From positions 186,001 through 250,000 of the forward strand of contig DUNG01000007.1 in NCBI GenBank assembly GCA_012839475.1: a stretch of DNA of 64,000 nt, in the 5' to 3' direction. The notes under the pieces were generated by a model. The model ran no database searches, was not told the DNA's origin, and saw nothing but the letters and a program-made list of their open reading frames with translations. Source of the DNA: Petrimonas sp. (GTDB taxonomy: Bacteria > Bacteroidota > Bacteroidia > Bacteroidales > Dysgonomonadaceae). Below, in pieces: positions 24,982-34,300 of the stretch (position 1 is its first letter; each line of letters opens with the position of its first letter). The position numbers and the translations under genes are program-made.

Positions 24982-27558
24982 TTACGACAAAAGCAGATTT
25001 ATTTCATTTTCAACTTTTTCACTATCATCGAACCAGTATTCTTCCAGTAATGGCTTTATTTCAAACTTTACAATATTTTCAAACCACTCTCTTTCATCTC
25101 CATTATTGGGGCTACAAAAGAAACTATGCCCAATTAAAAAACCTGAACCTAAGTTTTTATCCGATTTTATTTTATTGTTTAATGATTTAATTTTAGAGGA
25201 AATTTCTTCTATAAAATCTTTCGAAAATCCATTGGAACCAAGAAAGTCCTTAAACCTGTTGTTAAACTTAGGTTCTAATGTGATGAATCTAAATCGCCTA
25301 CGTAGAGCGTAGTCAACAATAGCCAATGAACGGTCGGCAGTATTCATTGTACCAATCAGATACAGATTTTCAGGTACTGAAAATGGGGCGTCATCTTTTT
25401 CAGAGTAGGTTAGGGGGACTTTGTATTTTCCTCTTTTATCAGATTCAATCAGCATCATTAATTCGCCAAAAATCTTACTCAGATTTCCTCTATTTATCTC
25501 GTCTATTATGAAGAAAAACTTTTGGTTGGCTTCTGATTTCGCCTTTTTGCAAAAATCATAGAAAATGCCGTTTTTAACCTTGAAGCTTTTTTCCGAAGGT
25601 CGAATTCCCTGGATAAAATCCTCATAAGAATAAGATTGATGAAACTGAATCATTCTGATTTTAGTATCATCTGTTTTTTTCATCATCTCATAAGCGATTT
25701 TTTTTGCTATGAATGTTTTCCCGACTCCGGGAGGTCCTTGAAGAACTATGTTTTTCTTCACTTCAAGCGAATGAATGATCTCTTTAATTTCCTGTTCTTC
25801 TAAAAATGGTTTGTCAGGATCGGCAGAAAAGGAATATGGCTTTATTTCGATCTCCTCGGTTTCTTTTTCAGTAATTATGTTTTTCTCATCAATTAAATCA
25901 CGTATTATATCGAACTCTTCAGCAGTTAGCCTAAATAAACTTCCTTGATTGTTATTAAGAACTTCGCATTCTTCAAGTCCTTTGGTCTCCTTTAATTCAT
26001 CCCATGAAATTGGGTCTTTGACTATCTCCTTAATTTCAAAGCTAATGATCTCTCCCTCATTTTCATCATTGTGCAATCCTTCTGTGACTTCATATATAGC
26101 CTTAATCTGTTTTACAGGTGTGCTCTCATACCCAACTATTAAGTCACCAGGTTTTAATTCTTCGAAATATTTATAAATTCTTCGTTTGTTACCCTTATCG
26201 TTATGAGATGTATAAGATTGAATATCCCCAAGTTCGTAACTATCGATACGCCAAATTTTAGGATTAGCATTTAGCCACCAGAAACTCTGTGATTCAGAAC
26301 CTTTTGGTAATGCCTTGGGAGGAGGTAGGGTTGTTTTCCCTGTTTCTAAATCATTGAAGATTTTTTCAAATGCAGGATTGCTTTGAATGTATTTATCTTT
26401 TATACTTTTCCATTTTAATGTTGGTGAAAACGTATCAAATCTGAATATGGTTTTTTCAAAATCAACAGGATGGTTAATTAACCATTTAACAGTTCTAACA
26501 TGTTTATTTTTTTCCCTTTCAGGTTTATACTCGTATTCACCAGTAATTACACCAATTCCAAGGGCTCTACTTTTACCTTTATTGGCCACAATTACATCTC
26601 CAATACTTGCATCTCTAAAATTTGCAAGATTCCCTATTTGATTAGAGTAAGTAGAATCTTCAACACCTAATTCTTCTGCAAGTGTTTCGGTTGTATAACT
26701 ATTAAGGTCTTTTAAATCGTCCCAACCAATAGCGATTATGCTTTCTTTATAAAATTCGTCCCAATAAATTCCATTCACTCCGGGTGCGAATTTCCAGTAA
26801 TTAATTAATGCGTTGTTTTTATTCTCGGCAGTTTGTTTTGAAACTTTAAGTTTTTCAATTACCTCTTCTATTGTATTAAAATCCTCAACCGTGTTAGATG
26901 TTTTGTCGTTTATATCATAGCCAGCTAAAATTCCAGCTTCGATGTTTTCCGTATTGATTTTTATAAATAATTGATAAGCTTTCCGATGTGAAACTTTATT
27001 TTTAGGAAATAAGGCAATCCAACAATATGATGTGCCATAATTTTGAGGTCCGTAAAAATCAACAATATGGCTTTTGTAATTCTTAAGCTTTAATGCTTTT
27101 TCGATTCCTTCAGCAACTTTGTTTAGTGCAGAACTTGTTTCATCTCTCTTTGGATTTGTGTAGATAAACGGAAAGAAAACGTAGAAGTTTTTTTGCCAAT
27201 TAACGAAAGGAGATTTCTTCTTTTCTGGGAAGTTTTTTAAGGCATTTACCAATGTGTCCCCATATTTTGAAAAATATCCCTCATCCTTTTCAATTATTTT
27301 GTTTTTAATATCTTCAACCGTTTCTGGATTAATCTGTATGCCCTCTTTTAACAAGTGGAGTAAGTCGAAACGCAATAAATTGACAGGTTGAAACCAAGTT
27401 GCAGTAAAGTCTGAACGCACAAAACTGTAATCTTTTATAAATCCTTCAATTTCAGATTTCGGTTTGTTATTCAAATAGCTAAAGAGTTCCTGTTCATTTT
27501 GTTCCAACTTCTTAAGCTCTTTAGCATGCTTTTGGATTATTTCAATTTCTCTTTGCAT
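24982..27558 (-). CDS. mcrB: McrB-like AAA+ protein with two PUA-like domains
   Basis: An 858-residue motor subunit. Residues 90-235 resemble the N-terminal MrcB/DUF3578-type DNA-binding region. Residues 253-375 (YWKFAPGVNGIYWDEFY) and 425-555 (SFWWLNANPKIWRIDSYELG) look like two separate EVE/PUA-type modules, which read modified bases. The AAA+ domain follows: Walker A GPPGVGKT 608-615, Walker B FFIIDEINRG with D686-E687, the McrB-type MNTAD motif 738-742, and RRRF 753-756 as arginine finger region. It should translocate DNA by GTP hydrolysis and activate McrC. The double reader arrangement is longer than E. coli McrB (459 residues). Confidence 0.88.
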   Translation of the reverse strand: MQREIEIIQKHAKELKKLEQNEQELFSYLNNKPKSEIEGFIKDYSFVRSDFTATWFQPVNLLRFDLLHLLKEGIQINPETVEDIKNKIIEKDEGYFSKYGDTLVNALKNFPEKKKSPFVNWQKNFYVFFPFIYTNPKRDETSSALNKVAEGIEKALKLKNYKSHIVDFYGPQNYGTSYCWIALFPKNKVSHRKAYQLFIKINTENIEAGILAGYDINDKTSNTVEDFNTIEEVIEKLKVSKQTAENKNNALINYWKFAPGVNGIYWDEFYKESIIAIGWDDLKDLNSYTTETLAEELGVEDSTYSNQIGNLANFRDASIGDVIVANKGKSRALGIGVITGEYEYKPEREKNKHVRTVKWLINHPVDFEKTIFRFDTFSPTLKWKSIKDKYIQSNPAFEKIFNDLETGKTTLPPPKALPKGSESQSFWWLNANPKIWRIDSYELGDIQSYTSHNDKGNKRRIYKYFEELKPGDLIVGYESTPVKQIKAIYEVTEGLHNDENEGEIISFEIKEIVKDPISWDELKETKGLEECEVLNNNQGSLFRLTAEEFDIIRDLIDEKNIITEKETEEIEIKPYSFSADPDKPFLEEQEIKEIIHSLEVKKNIVLQGPPGVGKTFIAKKIAYEMMKKTDDTKIRMIQFHQSYSYEDFIQGIRPSEKSFKVKNGIFYDFCKKAKSEANQKFFFIIDEINRGNLSKIFGELMMLIESDKRGKYKVPLTYSEKDDAPFSVPENLYLIGTMNTADRSLAIVDYALRRRFRFITLEPKFNNRFKDFLGSNGFSKDFIEEISSKIKSLNNKIKSDKNLGSGFLIGHSFFCSPNNGDEREWFENIVKFEIKPLLEEYWFDDSEKVENEINLLLS

Positions 27559-27579
27559 AGTTGTATTTTTAATAGTCTC

Positions 27580-27700
27580 TCAGTTTACCACTTTTTTCAC
27601 ATCAGGAATATCGGTTCCCCGAATAACAAATGCAGGTTCGGTAAATCAAATCCTCTTTGAAACCAAACATAATCAGTTAAAGGTTTTTTTTCCACTTCAT
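27580..27700 (-). pseudogene. 5' remnant of an hsdS specificity gene
   Basis: Overlapping the end of the ORF6N pseudogene, the reverse strand opens with ATG at 27700 and a TGG-A8 run. With one extra A it reads MKWKKKPLTDYVWFQRGFDL, then LPN. That is the start of a type I specificity-subunit target-recognition domain; the intact hsdS here has YFQRGHDLPS at its second domain. A second frame then reads EPAFVIRGTDIPDVKKVVN. The nucleotide stretch at 27645-27664 closely matches 33571-33590 in hsdS. Two frame disruptions and the truncation indicate a dead fragment. Confidence 0.45.
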
Positions 27701-28353
27701 ATTGCCCCCTCCTTTTTAATTTGTTCTATCATCATCTTCAAGATATTTTCATCAAGCTTTGAAAAAGCGAACAATTTTTTTTGGTCGGTTTCAATTTGTT
27801 TGTGTTCAACTTCTTCTAAACGATGAATTTACCAAATGTTTTCATTGATGATTTTTCTCATTCGAACAAAAGCACGCGTAATGGCAACGTGCATTTCGAC
27901 AGCTGTTTCACTTTTTAGTACTCCTGACAAGCCAGCAACTCCTTGTTCCGTGAAAGCAAAAGGAAGAGTTCTACGTCCCCCATGTTGGCTTCATGTCACA
28001 AAATGTGATTTCAAGTTCTCCCATTCGCTCTGTGTTAGTTGAAACATAAAATCATTAGGGAAACGCTCTATATTTCTTTTTATAGCTTGATTTAGCGCTC
28101 TTGTTTCTACTTGATAAATTTTGGCCAAGTCATTATCAAGCATAACTTGAACTCCTCGAACAAGAAATATTCGATTTGCCACTTCACTCGCTATTGCCAC
28201 ATACACGCTGTTAGGCAATCGTGCTTCATTCTCATCTATTGGTTTATCGGTCGTTTTTGTCGAGCGTTGGAGCAGACACACTCTTTGCCAAGCTTGGGGT
28301 TGAGCGTTGGCTGGTGCGGCTTGGCAATGTGTGTGGCTATTGAGCGTTGGCAT
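27697..28353 (-). pseudogene. ORF6N-domain gene broken by two stops
   Basis: The reverse-strand frame reads a typical ORF6N domain (VANRIFLVRGVQVMLDNDLA, KIYQVETRALNQAIKRN, RFPNDFMFQLTQSEW), a stop TGA near 27994, then in the same frame [20 protein letters not shown] and on to RKIINENIW, a second stop TAA, then IHRLEEVEHKQIETDQKK and a final stop at 27697. No frameshift is needed; two point mutations account for the damage. ORF6N proteins are phage-type DNA-binding regulators often encoded inside restriction-modification operons. The true start is unclear, since the first codons run through the hairpin repeat just after hsdR. Confidence 0.8.
28261..28350. repeat. 40-bp period repeat with a long hairpin after hsdR
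   Basis: GAGCGTTGG occurs at 28262, 28302 and 28342, an exact 40-bp spacing. Within it, GACACACTCTTTGCCAAGC (28275-28293) pairs with GCTTGGCAATGTGTGT (28318-28333) to form a stem of about 14 bp with a bulge. The element abuts the hsdR stop codon. Confidence 0.75.
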
Positions 28354-31343
28354 TATTCATTCAGTTTTTTATAAATTCTCTTCATCATCAACTCTTTCAC
28401 CAAACTTCCAAACGTCTTATCTTCCAAAATCTTCTCGAAGATTTCTTGATTTTGATCCATTCGTCCGATTAGTTTTTCAATAAACTTATCGTCAAAAGCA
28501 AATTTGAAGGTGTCCATTTTGTTTACTTTTGCCTGTGTTTGCAGTGTTTCATCTTCAATCAACTCTGCTTCTATCTGTTCAAAGAAAAGCCTGTCAGCCT
28601 CTTCAAACTCAGTTCCAAAACGTTCATTCAACACGTTGATAATTTCAGAAAGCGGAGCTTCTTCCTCCGGCGAACGCTTTAATCCTGCTTCCGATACGCC
28701 GCTTAACTCTCCCTTCTCGCCTTTTTCCAACTCAACAGCACCATCTTTTATTTTTTGCAAACGGTAATATTCCAATGCCACTTCATCGTCTAAATTCAGT
28801 GCTTCGGACAAATCACGTTTTGGCAAGCGAGTTTGAAGCAATTTTGCGTACGCGTAGAATTTCTCCAAATCCGAATCGGTAAAAGGCATTATTTGAGCCA
28901 AGAAAGCATAAAGTTTAGTCCACGAGCGCAAGCCTTTTTTAAATTCGTCTTGTTTTTCTTCCTCCTCGATGGCTCTATATCTTTCCACAGCGAAATCCGT
29001 AAGAAGATACAATTCCTTTTGGTGTTTCGGATTATTTAGCTTTGTATTTGGATTGAAGTAGATATTGGCAAAAGCCTCTATCTCCTGCGTCCAGTAAATT
29101 TGGAATTTATCTAACCGAACTTTCAGGTCGTACAGGTGATTTACGTCAGTCTCCTCCACTACAGTAGTAACCTCGTAGTAAGGCTGAAAAGAGTTTAGAA
29201 TCGTCTGTCTGTCGTTTACAAAGTCCAGCACAAACGTTTCCTCCTTGCCGGGGTGTCTTCTGTTCAGTCGCGATAGCGTTTGCACGGCTTTTACTCCCGA
29301 AAGTTTTTTATCCACATACATTGTGTGCAACAGCGGTTGGTCGAATCCGGTCTGATATTTATCCGCAACAATAAGGATTTTATATTCATCCGTGTTGAAA
29401 ACATCCGGCAACTCTTTTTCGCCGTATCCGGTAATTTCAGGCTCCGAAACTCCGTCAGGTGCATTGTCGTCAATTACTTTCCCGGAAAAAGCCACTAAAA
29501 CTTTAATCTCCTTGTCATAGCCTTTTGTTAGTATGTATCTTTGAAACTCTTCGTAGTAACGCTTGGCATGAAGTCGTGAGCCACAAACTACCATAGCTTT
29601 AGCTTTGCCGCCTATCTTTTTTGCCACAATATTTCTGAAATGCTCAATGATAATTTCGGTTTTTTGTGCCAAGTTGTGCGGATGCAGCGACACGTATTTA
29701 CCAATGGCTTTGGCAGCTTTTTTCTTGTTGAGATTGGGGTCTTCCTCTATCGCTTTGGTCAACTTGAAATAGAGTTCATAGGTGGTATAATTTTCCAACA
29801 CATCCAAAATAAATCCCTCTTCAATGGCTTGACGCATCGAGTAAAGATGAAAGGGCTTGGGCTTTCCGTCTTTGTCTTTATCGCCAAATAACTGCAATGT
29901 TTTATATTTAGGCGTAGCCGTAAAGGCAAAGAACGAAATATTGGGCTGCTGACCGCGTGTGGATGCTGAACGCTCTATTTGTTCCCGGATAAAATCTTCT
30001 TCGTCGTAATCATTATCTGCGTTATCTTCTGCCATGGCAGCTTCCAATGTTTTTGCCGCCAGCACCTCTTTCAGTTTTTTGCTTGCTTCGCCGCCTTGTG
30101 AACTGTGCGCTTCGTCCACAATAACGGCATATTTTCTGTCGGGTAGTTCGCCTACCTTATCCACCACAAACGGAAATTTCTGCAACGTGGTAATAATGAT
30201 ATTTGTACCACTGTTCAAAGCCTTGGCTAACTGCGTGCTGTCTTTATCTATTTTCTGCACAACACCCGTTTTATGTTCAAACTGATAAATGGTGTTTTGC
30301 AACTGTTGGTCGAGTACTTTTCTGTCCGTAACCACGATAACAGAATCGAAAATCCGCTCGTCCAAGGCATTGTGCAAGCTCGAAAGGCGATAAGACAACC
30401 AAGCAATGGAGTTGCTTTTTCCCGAACCTGCCGAGTGTTGTATCAGGTAGTTTTTTCCTACTCCCACTTCCAACACTTTGTTACTGATTTTTCGGACCAC
30501 ATCCAACTGATGATAGCGCGGAAAAATCATTTTTTCCTTTTTATAGGTTTTACCCTCCACTTCAAACTCTTCGGTTTCCAAATTCACAAAGCGCTGAATT
30601 ATCTCCATCCAGCTATCTTTTTTCAAAATATCTTCCCAAAGATATGCCGTGCGATAACCGTTCGGATTTATCGGGTTGCCTTTCCCGTTGTTTACACCTT
30701 TGTTAAAGGGTAGCCAGAAGGTTTTGCTTCCGTCCAATCGGGTGGTCATAAACACTTCATCCTGATCCACGGCAAAGTGAACCAGACAGCGTTTTTTGAA
30801 AGCAAAAAGCAGTTCCCGATTATCGCGTGTAGTGCTGTATTGTTTTAAGGCATTCCCTACGTTTTGTCCGGTAAATTGGTTTTTAAGTTCTAAGGTAGCC
30901 AACGGAATACCGTTAAGCGAGAGCAAAACATCAACCGAGTTTTTATTTTTCGCGCTGTAAAAGACTTGCCGATAGACTTTCAGGCTATTTTTATTGTACA
31001 AATCCACTGCATCCGGATTTAGGCTTGACGCCGGCTGAAAATAAGCCATTTGGAAGCCTACACCGTAATCTTTAAACCCGTTGCGAAGCACATCTAAACT
31101 GCCCCGCAAATCCAACTCCTTATAAAGTCGCTGAATTACTCGCTCTTCGGCTTCAGCTCCGTGAATAGCTACAATTTTCTTCCAACGTTTGGGTTGCGAT
31201 TCTTGCAGAAAATGGATTACCTCGTATTTAAACATTCCCAACTCGGGACTGTAATCGGGTGCATTGCCCGGTGTGTAGCCGCCATTTTCGATTAGCGACT
31301 GTACCAATGCGGTTTCAAATGTATTTTCGGTGGTGATGTTCAT
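28353..31343 (-). CDS. hsdR: Type I restriction enzyme, R subunit
   Basis: A 996-residue endonuclease and translocase. The N-terminal nuclease shows D138 and E152-x-K154 (SVDVLL..., TLELKNQ). The SF2 motor has Walker A HSAGSGKS (303-310), a TDRKVLDQQL motif, the DEAH box VIVDEAHSSQ, FAFTATP and helicase motif VI in VQTLSRLNRRHPGK. A C-terminal region for binding the methylase follows. It cuts unmodified foreign DNA after translocation when assembled with HsdM and HsdS, encoded 2-6 kb upstream on the same strand. The intervening genes satD and DUF3307 are unusual passengers. It starts 6 bp after the DUF3307 stop. Confidence 0.95.
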   Translation of the reverse strand: MNITTENTFETALVQSLIENGGYTPGNAPDYSPELGMFKYEVIHFLQESQPKRWKKIVAIHGAEAEERVIQRLYKELDLRGSLDVLRNGFKDYGVGFQMAYFQPASSLNPDAVDLYNKNSLKVYRQVFYSAKNKNSVDVLLSLNGIPLATLELKNQFTGQNVGNALKQYSTTRDNRELLFAFKKRCLVHFAVDQDEVFMTTRLDGSKTFWLPFNKGVNNGKGNPINPNGYRTAYLWEDILKKDSWMEIIQRFVNLETEEFEVEGKTYKKEKMIFPRYHQLDVVRKISNKVLEVGVGKNYLIQHSAGSGKSNSIAWLSYRLSSLHNALDERIFDSVIVVTDRKVLDQQLQNTIYQFEHKTGVVQKIDKDSTQLAKALNSGTNIIITTLQKFPFVVDKVGELPDRKYAVIVDEAHSSQGGEASKKLKEVLAAKTLEAAMAEDNADNDYDEEDFIREQIERSASTRGQQPNISFFAFTATPKYKTLQLFGDKDKDGKPKPFHLYSMRQAIEEGFILDVLENYTTYELYFKLTKAIEEDPNLNKKKAAKAIGKYVSLHPHNLAQKTEIIIEHFRNIVAKKIGGKAKAMVVCGSRLHAKRYYEEFQRYILTKGYDKEIKVLVAFSGKVIDDNAPDGVSEPEITGYGEKELPDVFNTDEYKILIVADKYQTGFDQPLLHTMYVDKKLSGVKAVQTLSRLNRRHPGKEETFVLDFVNDRQTILNSFQPYYEVTTVVEETDVNHLYDLKVRLDKFQIYWTQEIEAFANIYFNPNTKLNNPKHQKELYLLTDFAVERYRAIEEEEKQDEFKKGLRSWTKLYAFLAQIMPFTDSDLEKFYAYAKLLQTRLPKRDLSEALNLDDEVALEYYRLQKIKDGAVELEKGEKGELSGVSEAGLKRSPEEEAPLSEIINVLNERFGTEFEEADRLFFEQIEAELIEDETLQTQAKVNKMDTFKFAFDDKFIEKLIGRMDQNQEIFEKILEDKTFGSLVKELMMKRIYKKLNE

Positions 31344-31349
31344 AATTTA

Positions 31350-32066
31350 TTAAAGTATCTCAACTAACCATAACGTTATCATTCCTACAGCTATTGCAAT
31401 TCCAAAGCTCAGTAATGTTCCTATCAAAACATATTCCGTCAGTTTTCTGTCTTTTGATTCTTTCAAGTCTCCAAAGCGAAATATCGATTTTGCAGCCAAA
31501 ATAAAACCGATACTTTCCCAACTTCCTATGATTACAAAGAAAAACACAAACAAGCGTTCCAAAATGCCAATATATTTTCCGGCATTACTTAATGATGCAT
31601 CGTTGCCATCTTTTAGGTGTTTAGTCCATCCCGACATAAGTTCTCGCACAACTATTGCAGAGACTCCGGTTATTAAAATTATCGCGGTTAAATATATCCA
31701 AATATCTGAATTTGTACACCAGGAAGTAAAGTTTAACTCGGGCTTCAAAAATATTCCCCACAACGCTAAAATAATTACAAGATGCAGTGCTTGATCAATA
31801 AAAAACCAGGAAGACTTATTTTCCTTATTTTGACAATAGAGTTTTATCAAATCAATAGCAAAGTGTAATATTGTAATTAACAGTGCTAAAAGCCAAAATT
31901 TCAAATCCCATAACAGAAGCAACACTAAAAGTCCATGCAATAGTGCGTGTACATAAAGTTTTGGCGACCGATGCTTCAGCTTCTCTTTTTCATCTACCCA
32001 CGATTTGGGTTGCAGTATAAAATCACCGATAAGGTGAGCCAATAGAAGTTTAACGAGAATTATCAT
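31350..32066 (-). CDS. DUF3307 membrane protein
   Basis: A 238-residue integral membrane protein with about seven hydrophobic segments. The DUF3307 signature is at the N-terminus (LLLAHLIGDFILQPKSWVDEK) with conserved HALLH and HFAIDLIK motifs whose His and Asp residues could bind a metal. It starts 2 bp after the satD stop and ends 6 bp before hsdR, so the three are translated from one transcript. DUF3307 and SatD genes often occur together in diverse bacteria, but their function is unknown. Confidence 0.85.
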   Translation of the reverse strand: MIILVKLLLAHLIGDFILQPKSWVDEKEKLKHRSPKLYVHALLHGLLVLLLLWDLKFWLLALLITILHFAIDLIKLYCQNKENKSSWFFIDQALHLVIILALWGIFLKPELNFTSWCTNSDIWIYLTAIILITGVSAIVVRELMSGWTKHLKDGNDASLSNAGKYIGILERLFVFFFVIIGSWESIGFILAAKSIFRFGDLKESKDRKLTEYVLIGTLLSFGIAIAVGMITLWLVEIL

Positions 32067-32068
32067 GG

Positions 32069-32707
32069 TTATAGCATTTTAATTTTTTTACGATACATTT
32101 TCTCCACTTCCAACACTTCGTCCATATTGGCTCTTTTCCATCTACTACTTACCGCACTTTGTGTTACGCCTAACAGTTCACCTATCTCGCTTTGTGTTAT
32201 GTCCTGCTTGTTGAAAACTATCTCCGCCAATTCTGCCGATGAGACAGACCATTTGTCTGCAAATAGACTTAGTAATTTTAAGTAAAGATTTATCTCTTCA
32301 TCAAATTCATGGCAGGGTGTTTTTATTCCCAATGTTATATTCTCTTTTTTTAATGTATCAAATTTTTCCCCCGAATTTACAAAAGCAGACCCGTTGCTTG
32401 TGGATACACTATCTCCCGAATATGTTTTTTCTCCTATACCGATAGCCAAGCGAACATCTATTGGACTTGTGCTTTTGTGTTTCTCAACCGTATTGGTTCT
32501 TTTTATCAATGCTTTTATTTGCAATGCCTTTTTTAATGCTTCTGCAATTTCCGAAACTTCTACTTGAAAAAAATCACCTCTTTCCAGTTTCCAATCTTTA
32601 GGACTTTCGCCCCATGTATTCAATAGGTTTTGTAGCGGCTTCAACCATACTTCTTGATTTTCAAGCTTTCTTGAGCCTATGATGTCTCCTGAAATAACTG
32701 CTATCAT
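32069..32707 (-). CDS. SatD-family protein with helix-turn-helix
   Basis: A 212-residue protein. Residues 1-120 match the SatD family (MIAVISGDIIGSRKL at the start, ERGDFFQVEV, DVRLAIGIG), named after a streptococcal acid-tolerance locus. Residues 165-205 carry a helix-turn-helix (ITQSEIGELLGVTQSAVSSRWKRA). The layout suggests a DNA-binding sensor controlling the adjacent DUF3307 gene. I chose ATG 32707 because SatD proteins start at MIAVI; ATG 32719 would add four residues. The 28-bp tandem array lies immediately upstream, in the region where its promoter would be. Confidence 0.8.
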   Translation of the reverse strand: MIAVISGDIIGSRKLENQEVWLKPLQNLLNTWGESPKDWKLERGDFFQVEVSEIAEALKKALQIKALIKRTNTVEKHKSTSPIDVRLAIGIGEKTYSGDSVSTSNGSAFVNSGEKFDTLKKENITLGIKTPCHEFDEEINLYLKLLSLFADKWSVSSAELAEIVFNKQDITQSEIGELLGVTQSAVSSRWKRANMDEVLEVEKMYRKKIKML

Positions 32708-32791
32708 AATAAGTACCATTAATTTTGTACAATACTTTTTTTATTTAACAACTAAAATACAAATATATCAAACATTTCTCAAGCAATAGAT

Positions 32792-33070
32792 AATAACTCC
32801 AAATATAAACAATATTATCAATAACTCCAAATATAAACAATATTATTAATAATTTCAATTATAAGCATTATAGTTAATAATTTCAGATATAAATCAAATG
32901 ACTAATAAATTAAAATATAAGGCAAATAGGTAATAACTCCAATTATTGATTAAATAGTCAATAGTTCAAATTATTGGTTAAATAGGTAATAATTTCAATT
33001 ATTACTTAAATGGGTAATAATTCTAATTATAACTTAAATAGATAATAATTGAAAATATTATTCAATGAAC
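32792..33070. repeat. AT-rich 28-bp tandem array between hsdS and satD
   Basis: Nine complete units with an exact 28-bp period, with starts at 32792, 32820, 32848, 32876, 32904, 32932, 32960, 32988 and 33016. A diverging tenth runs to about 33070. Each unit begins AATAA (AATAG in one) and most end near AAATAGGT or TATTATY; units 1 and 2 differ at a single base. The array holds no plausible gene: 28 is not a multiple of 3 and all frames are closed. It fills nearly all of the gap between the hsdS stop (33089) and the satD start (32707). Confidence 0.95.
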
Positions 33071-33088
33071 ACTGTCAATTGTCAACTA

Positions 33089-34300
33089 TCAATTGTCTAC
33101 TACCTTTACCTTCCCCGTAACCACCTCGCTGATTAACGTTGTGCGGTATTCGGTCAGTAGTTCTATTAGTTTCTCGGTGCGAGCTATTTTGGCATCTATT
33201 GTTTTGCTCTTGGTTTCAATAAATTCTACAATGGATTTTTGTTCTTCTAACTCAGGTATAGCCACTTTTATCTCATGTATATTGTTTCTATTTAATGTGC
33301 CAACTGCGGTACCTGCGGCATAAGATTTCAAATCTAATATTTTGAGCAAATAGTATAAATAGTTAATGTCATTCCCGAATCCTTTTAATAGAAAAAGTGA
33401 TGTGTTATGTGCCCAAAACATTGACTCTGGCACAAAGTTAACTTCTCCAACACTACCACTCCTACCAACAATTATTGATGGACCAAAACCTGTATTCTCA
33501 TTATGATAACCTATTATTCCGTTAGATCCATAAACAGGAACACTTCCTTCTACAAAACTTGTAGAAGGCAAATCATGTCCTCTTTGAAAATAAGCTACAT
33601 ACTTCAACCTCTTCACCTCCCAATGTTCCGGAATTTCTCCCAGCCATTCGATGCCGCTCTCTTTCATTTTTGCATCGGGATTAATGCCTTTGGTAACTGC
33701 CTTGTTTATAATGGCGGTTTTCTCCTCCCGGTAGAGTTCGAGCAACTGTTTTTTATCGGCTATCAGTTGGTCAATCTCGGCGGTTTTGCGGTCTAAAAAG
33801 GCAGCAATGGCGGTTTGTTCGGATTTGGGGGGAAGTGCTATAAATGTATTTAAAATTTGCTCTGTTGAAATTGCCTTAAAAGTTGAACCTGTACCTAAAC
33901 TATTTAGTTCATCATAAAGGCATACAGATGCATAGTACGTGAATTTAGTATTATCTGAAATTAAAGCACACAACCCTCTTCCAACGCAATAATCTACGTT
34001 AGCTATATTAACAGCTCCGATAGGTGCTCTTACAGATAGTAAAACAGAATTATGCGGTGCTATTTTGGTTGGATTTTTACACCAATTTTGAGGTAGTGGA
34101 TTTATTAAACCAAAATCAGCATTCCCTTGTAAAAACGGCATTCCTTCGCCGTCAGAGTTACAATCATCAGAATTTGGAGACTGTCCCATAATTAACGACA
34201 TCGAATATTTAATTTTTTTCACCTCCCAATGGCTTGGTATTTCTCCAATCCACTCGATTCCGCTATCTTTATAGGAGCTGTATTTATTTATTTTTTCCAT
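33089..34300 (-). CDS. hsdS: Type I restriction-modification specificity subunit
   Basis: A 403-residue protein with two target-recognition domains (about 20-160 and 220-360). Each is introduced by the same motif (DSGIEWIGEIPSHWEVKKIK and ESGIEWLGEIPEHWEVKRLK) and each is followed by a helical dimerisation spacer (AAFLDRKTAEIDQLIADKKQ and VEFIETKSKTIDAKIARTEK). Each domain reads one half of a bipartite DNA target and positions HsdM and HsdR. Its start overlaps the end of the DUF4062-ATPase gene by 13 bp. The motif repeats are possible sites for domain exchange with the remnant at 27580-27700. Confidence 0.93.
   Translation of the reverse strand: MEKINKYSSYKDSGIEWIGEIPSHWEVKKIKYSMSLIMGQSPNSDDCNSDGEGMPFLQGNADFGLINPLPQNWCKNPTKIAPHNSVLLSVRAPIGAVNIANVDYCVGRGLCALISDNTKFTYYASVCLYDELNSLGTGSTFKAISTEQILNTFIALPPKSEQTAIAAFLDRKTAEIDQLIADKKQLLELYREEKTAIINKAVTKGINPDAKMKESGIEWLGEIPEHWEVKRLKYVAYFQRGHDLPSTSFVEGSVPVYGSNGIIGYHNENTGFGPSIIVGRSGSVGEVNFVPESMFWAHNTSLFLLKGFGNDINYLYYLLKILDLKSYAAGTAVGTLNRNNIHEIKVAIPELEEQKSIVEFIETKSKTIDAKIARTEKLIELLTEYRTTLISEVVTGKVKVVDN

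Noticed and set aside
32792-33070. CRISPR array
   Set aside because: Units are contiguous 28-bp repeats without unique spacers, lack palindromic repeats and have no cas genes nearby.
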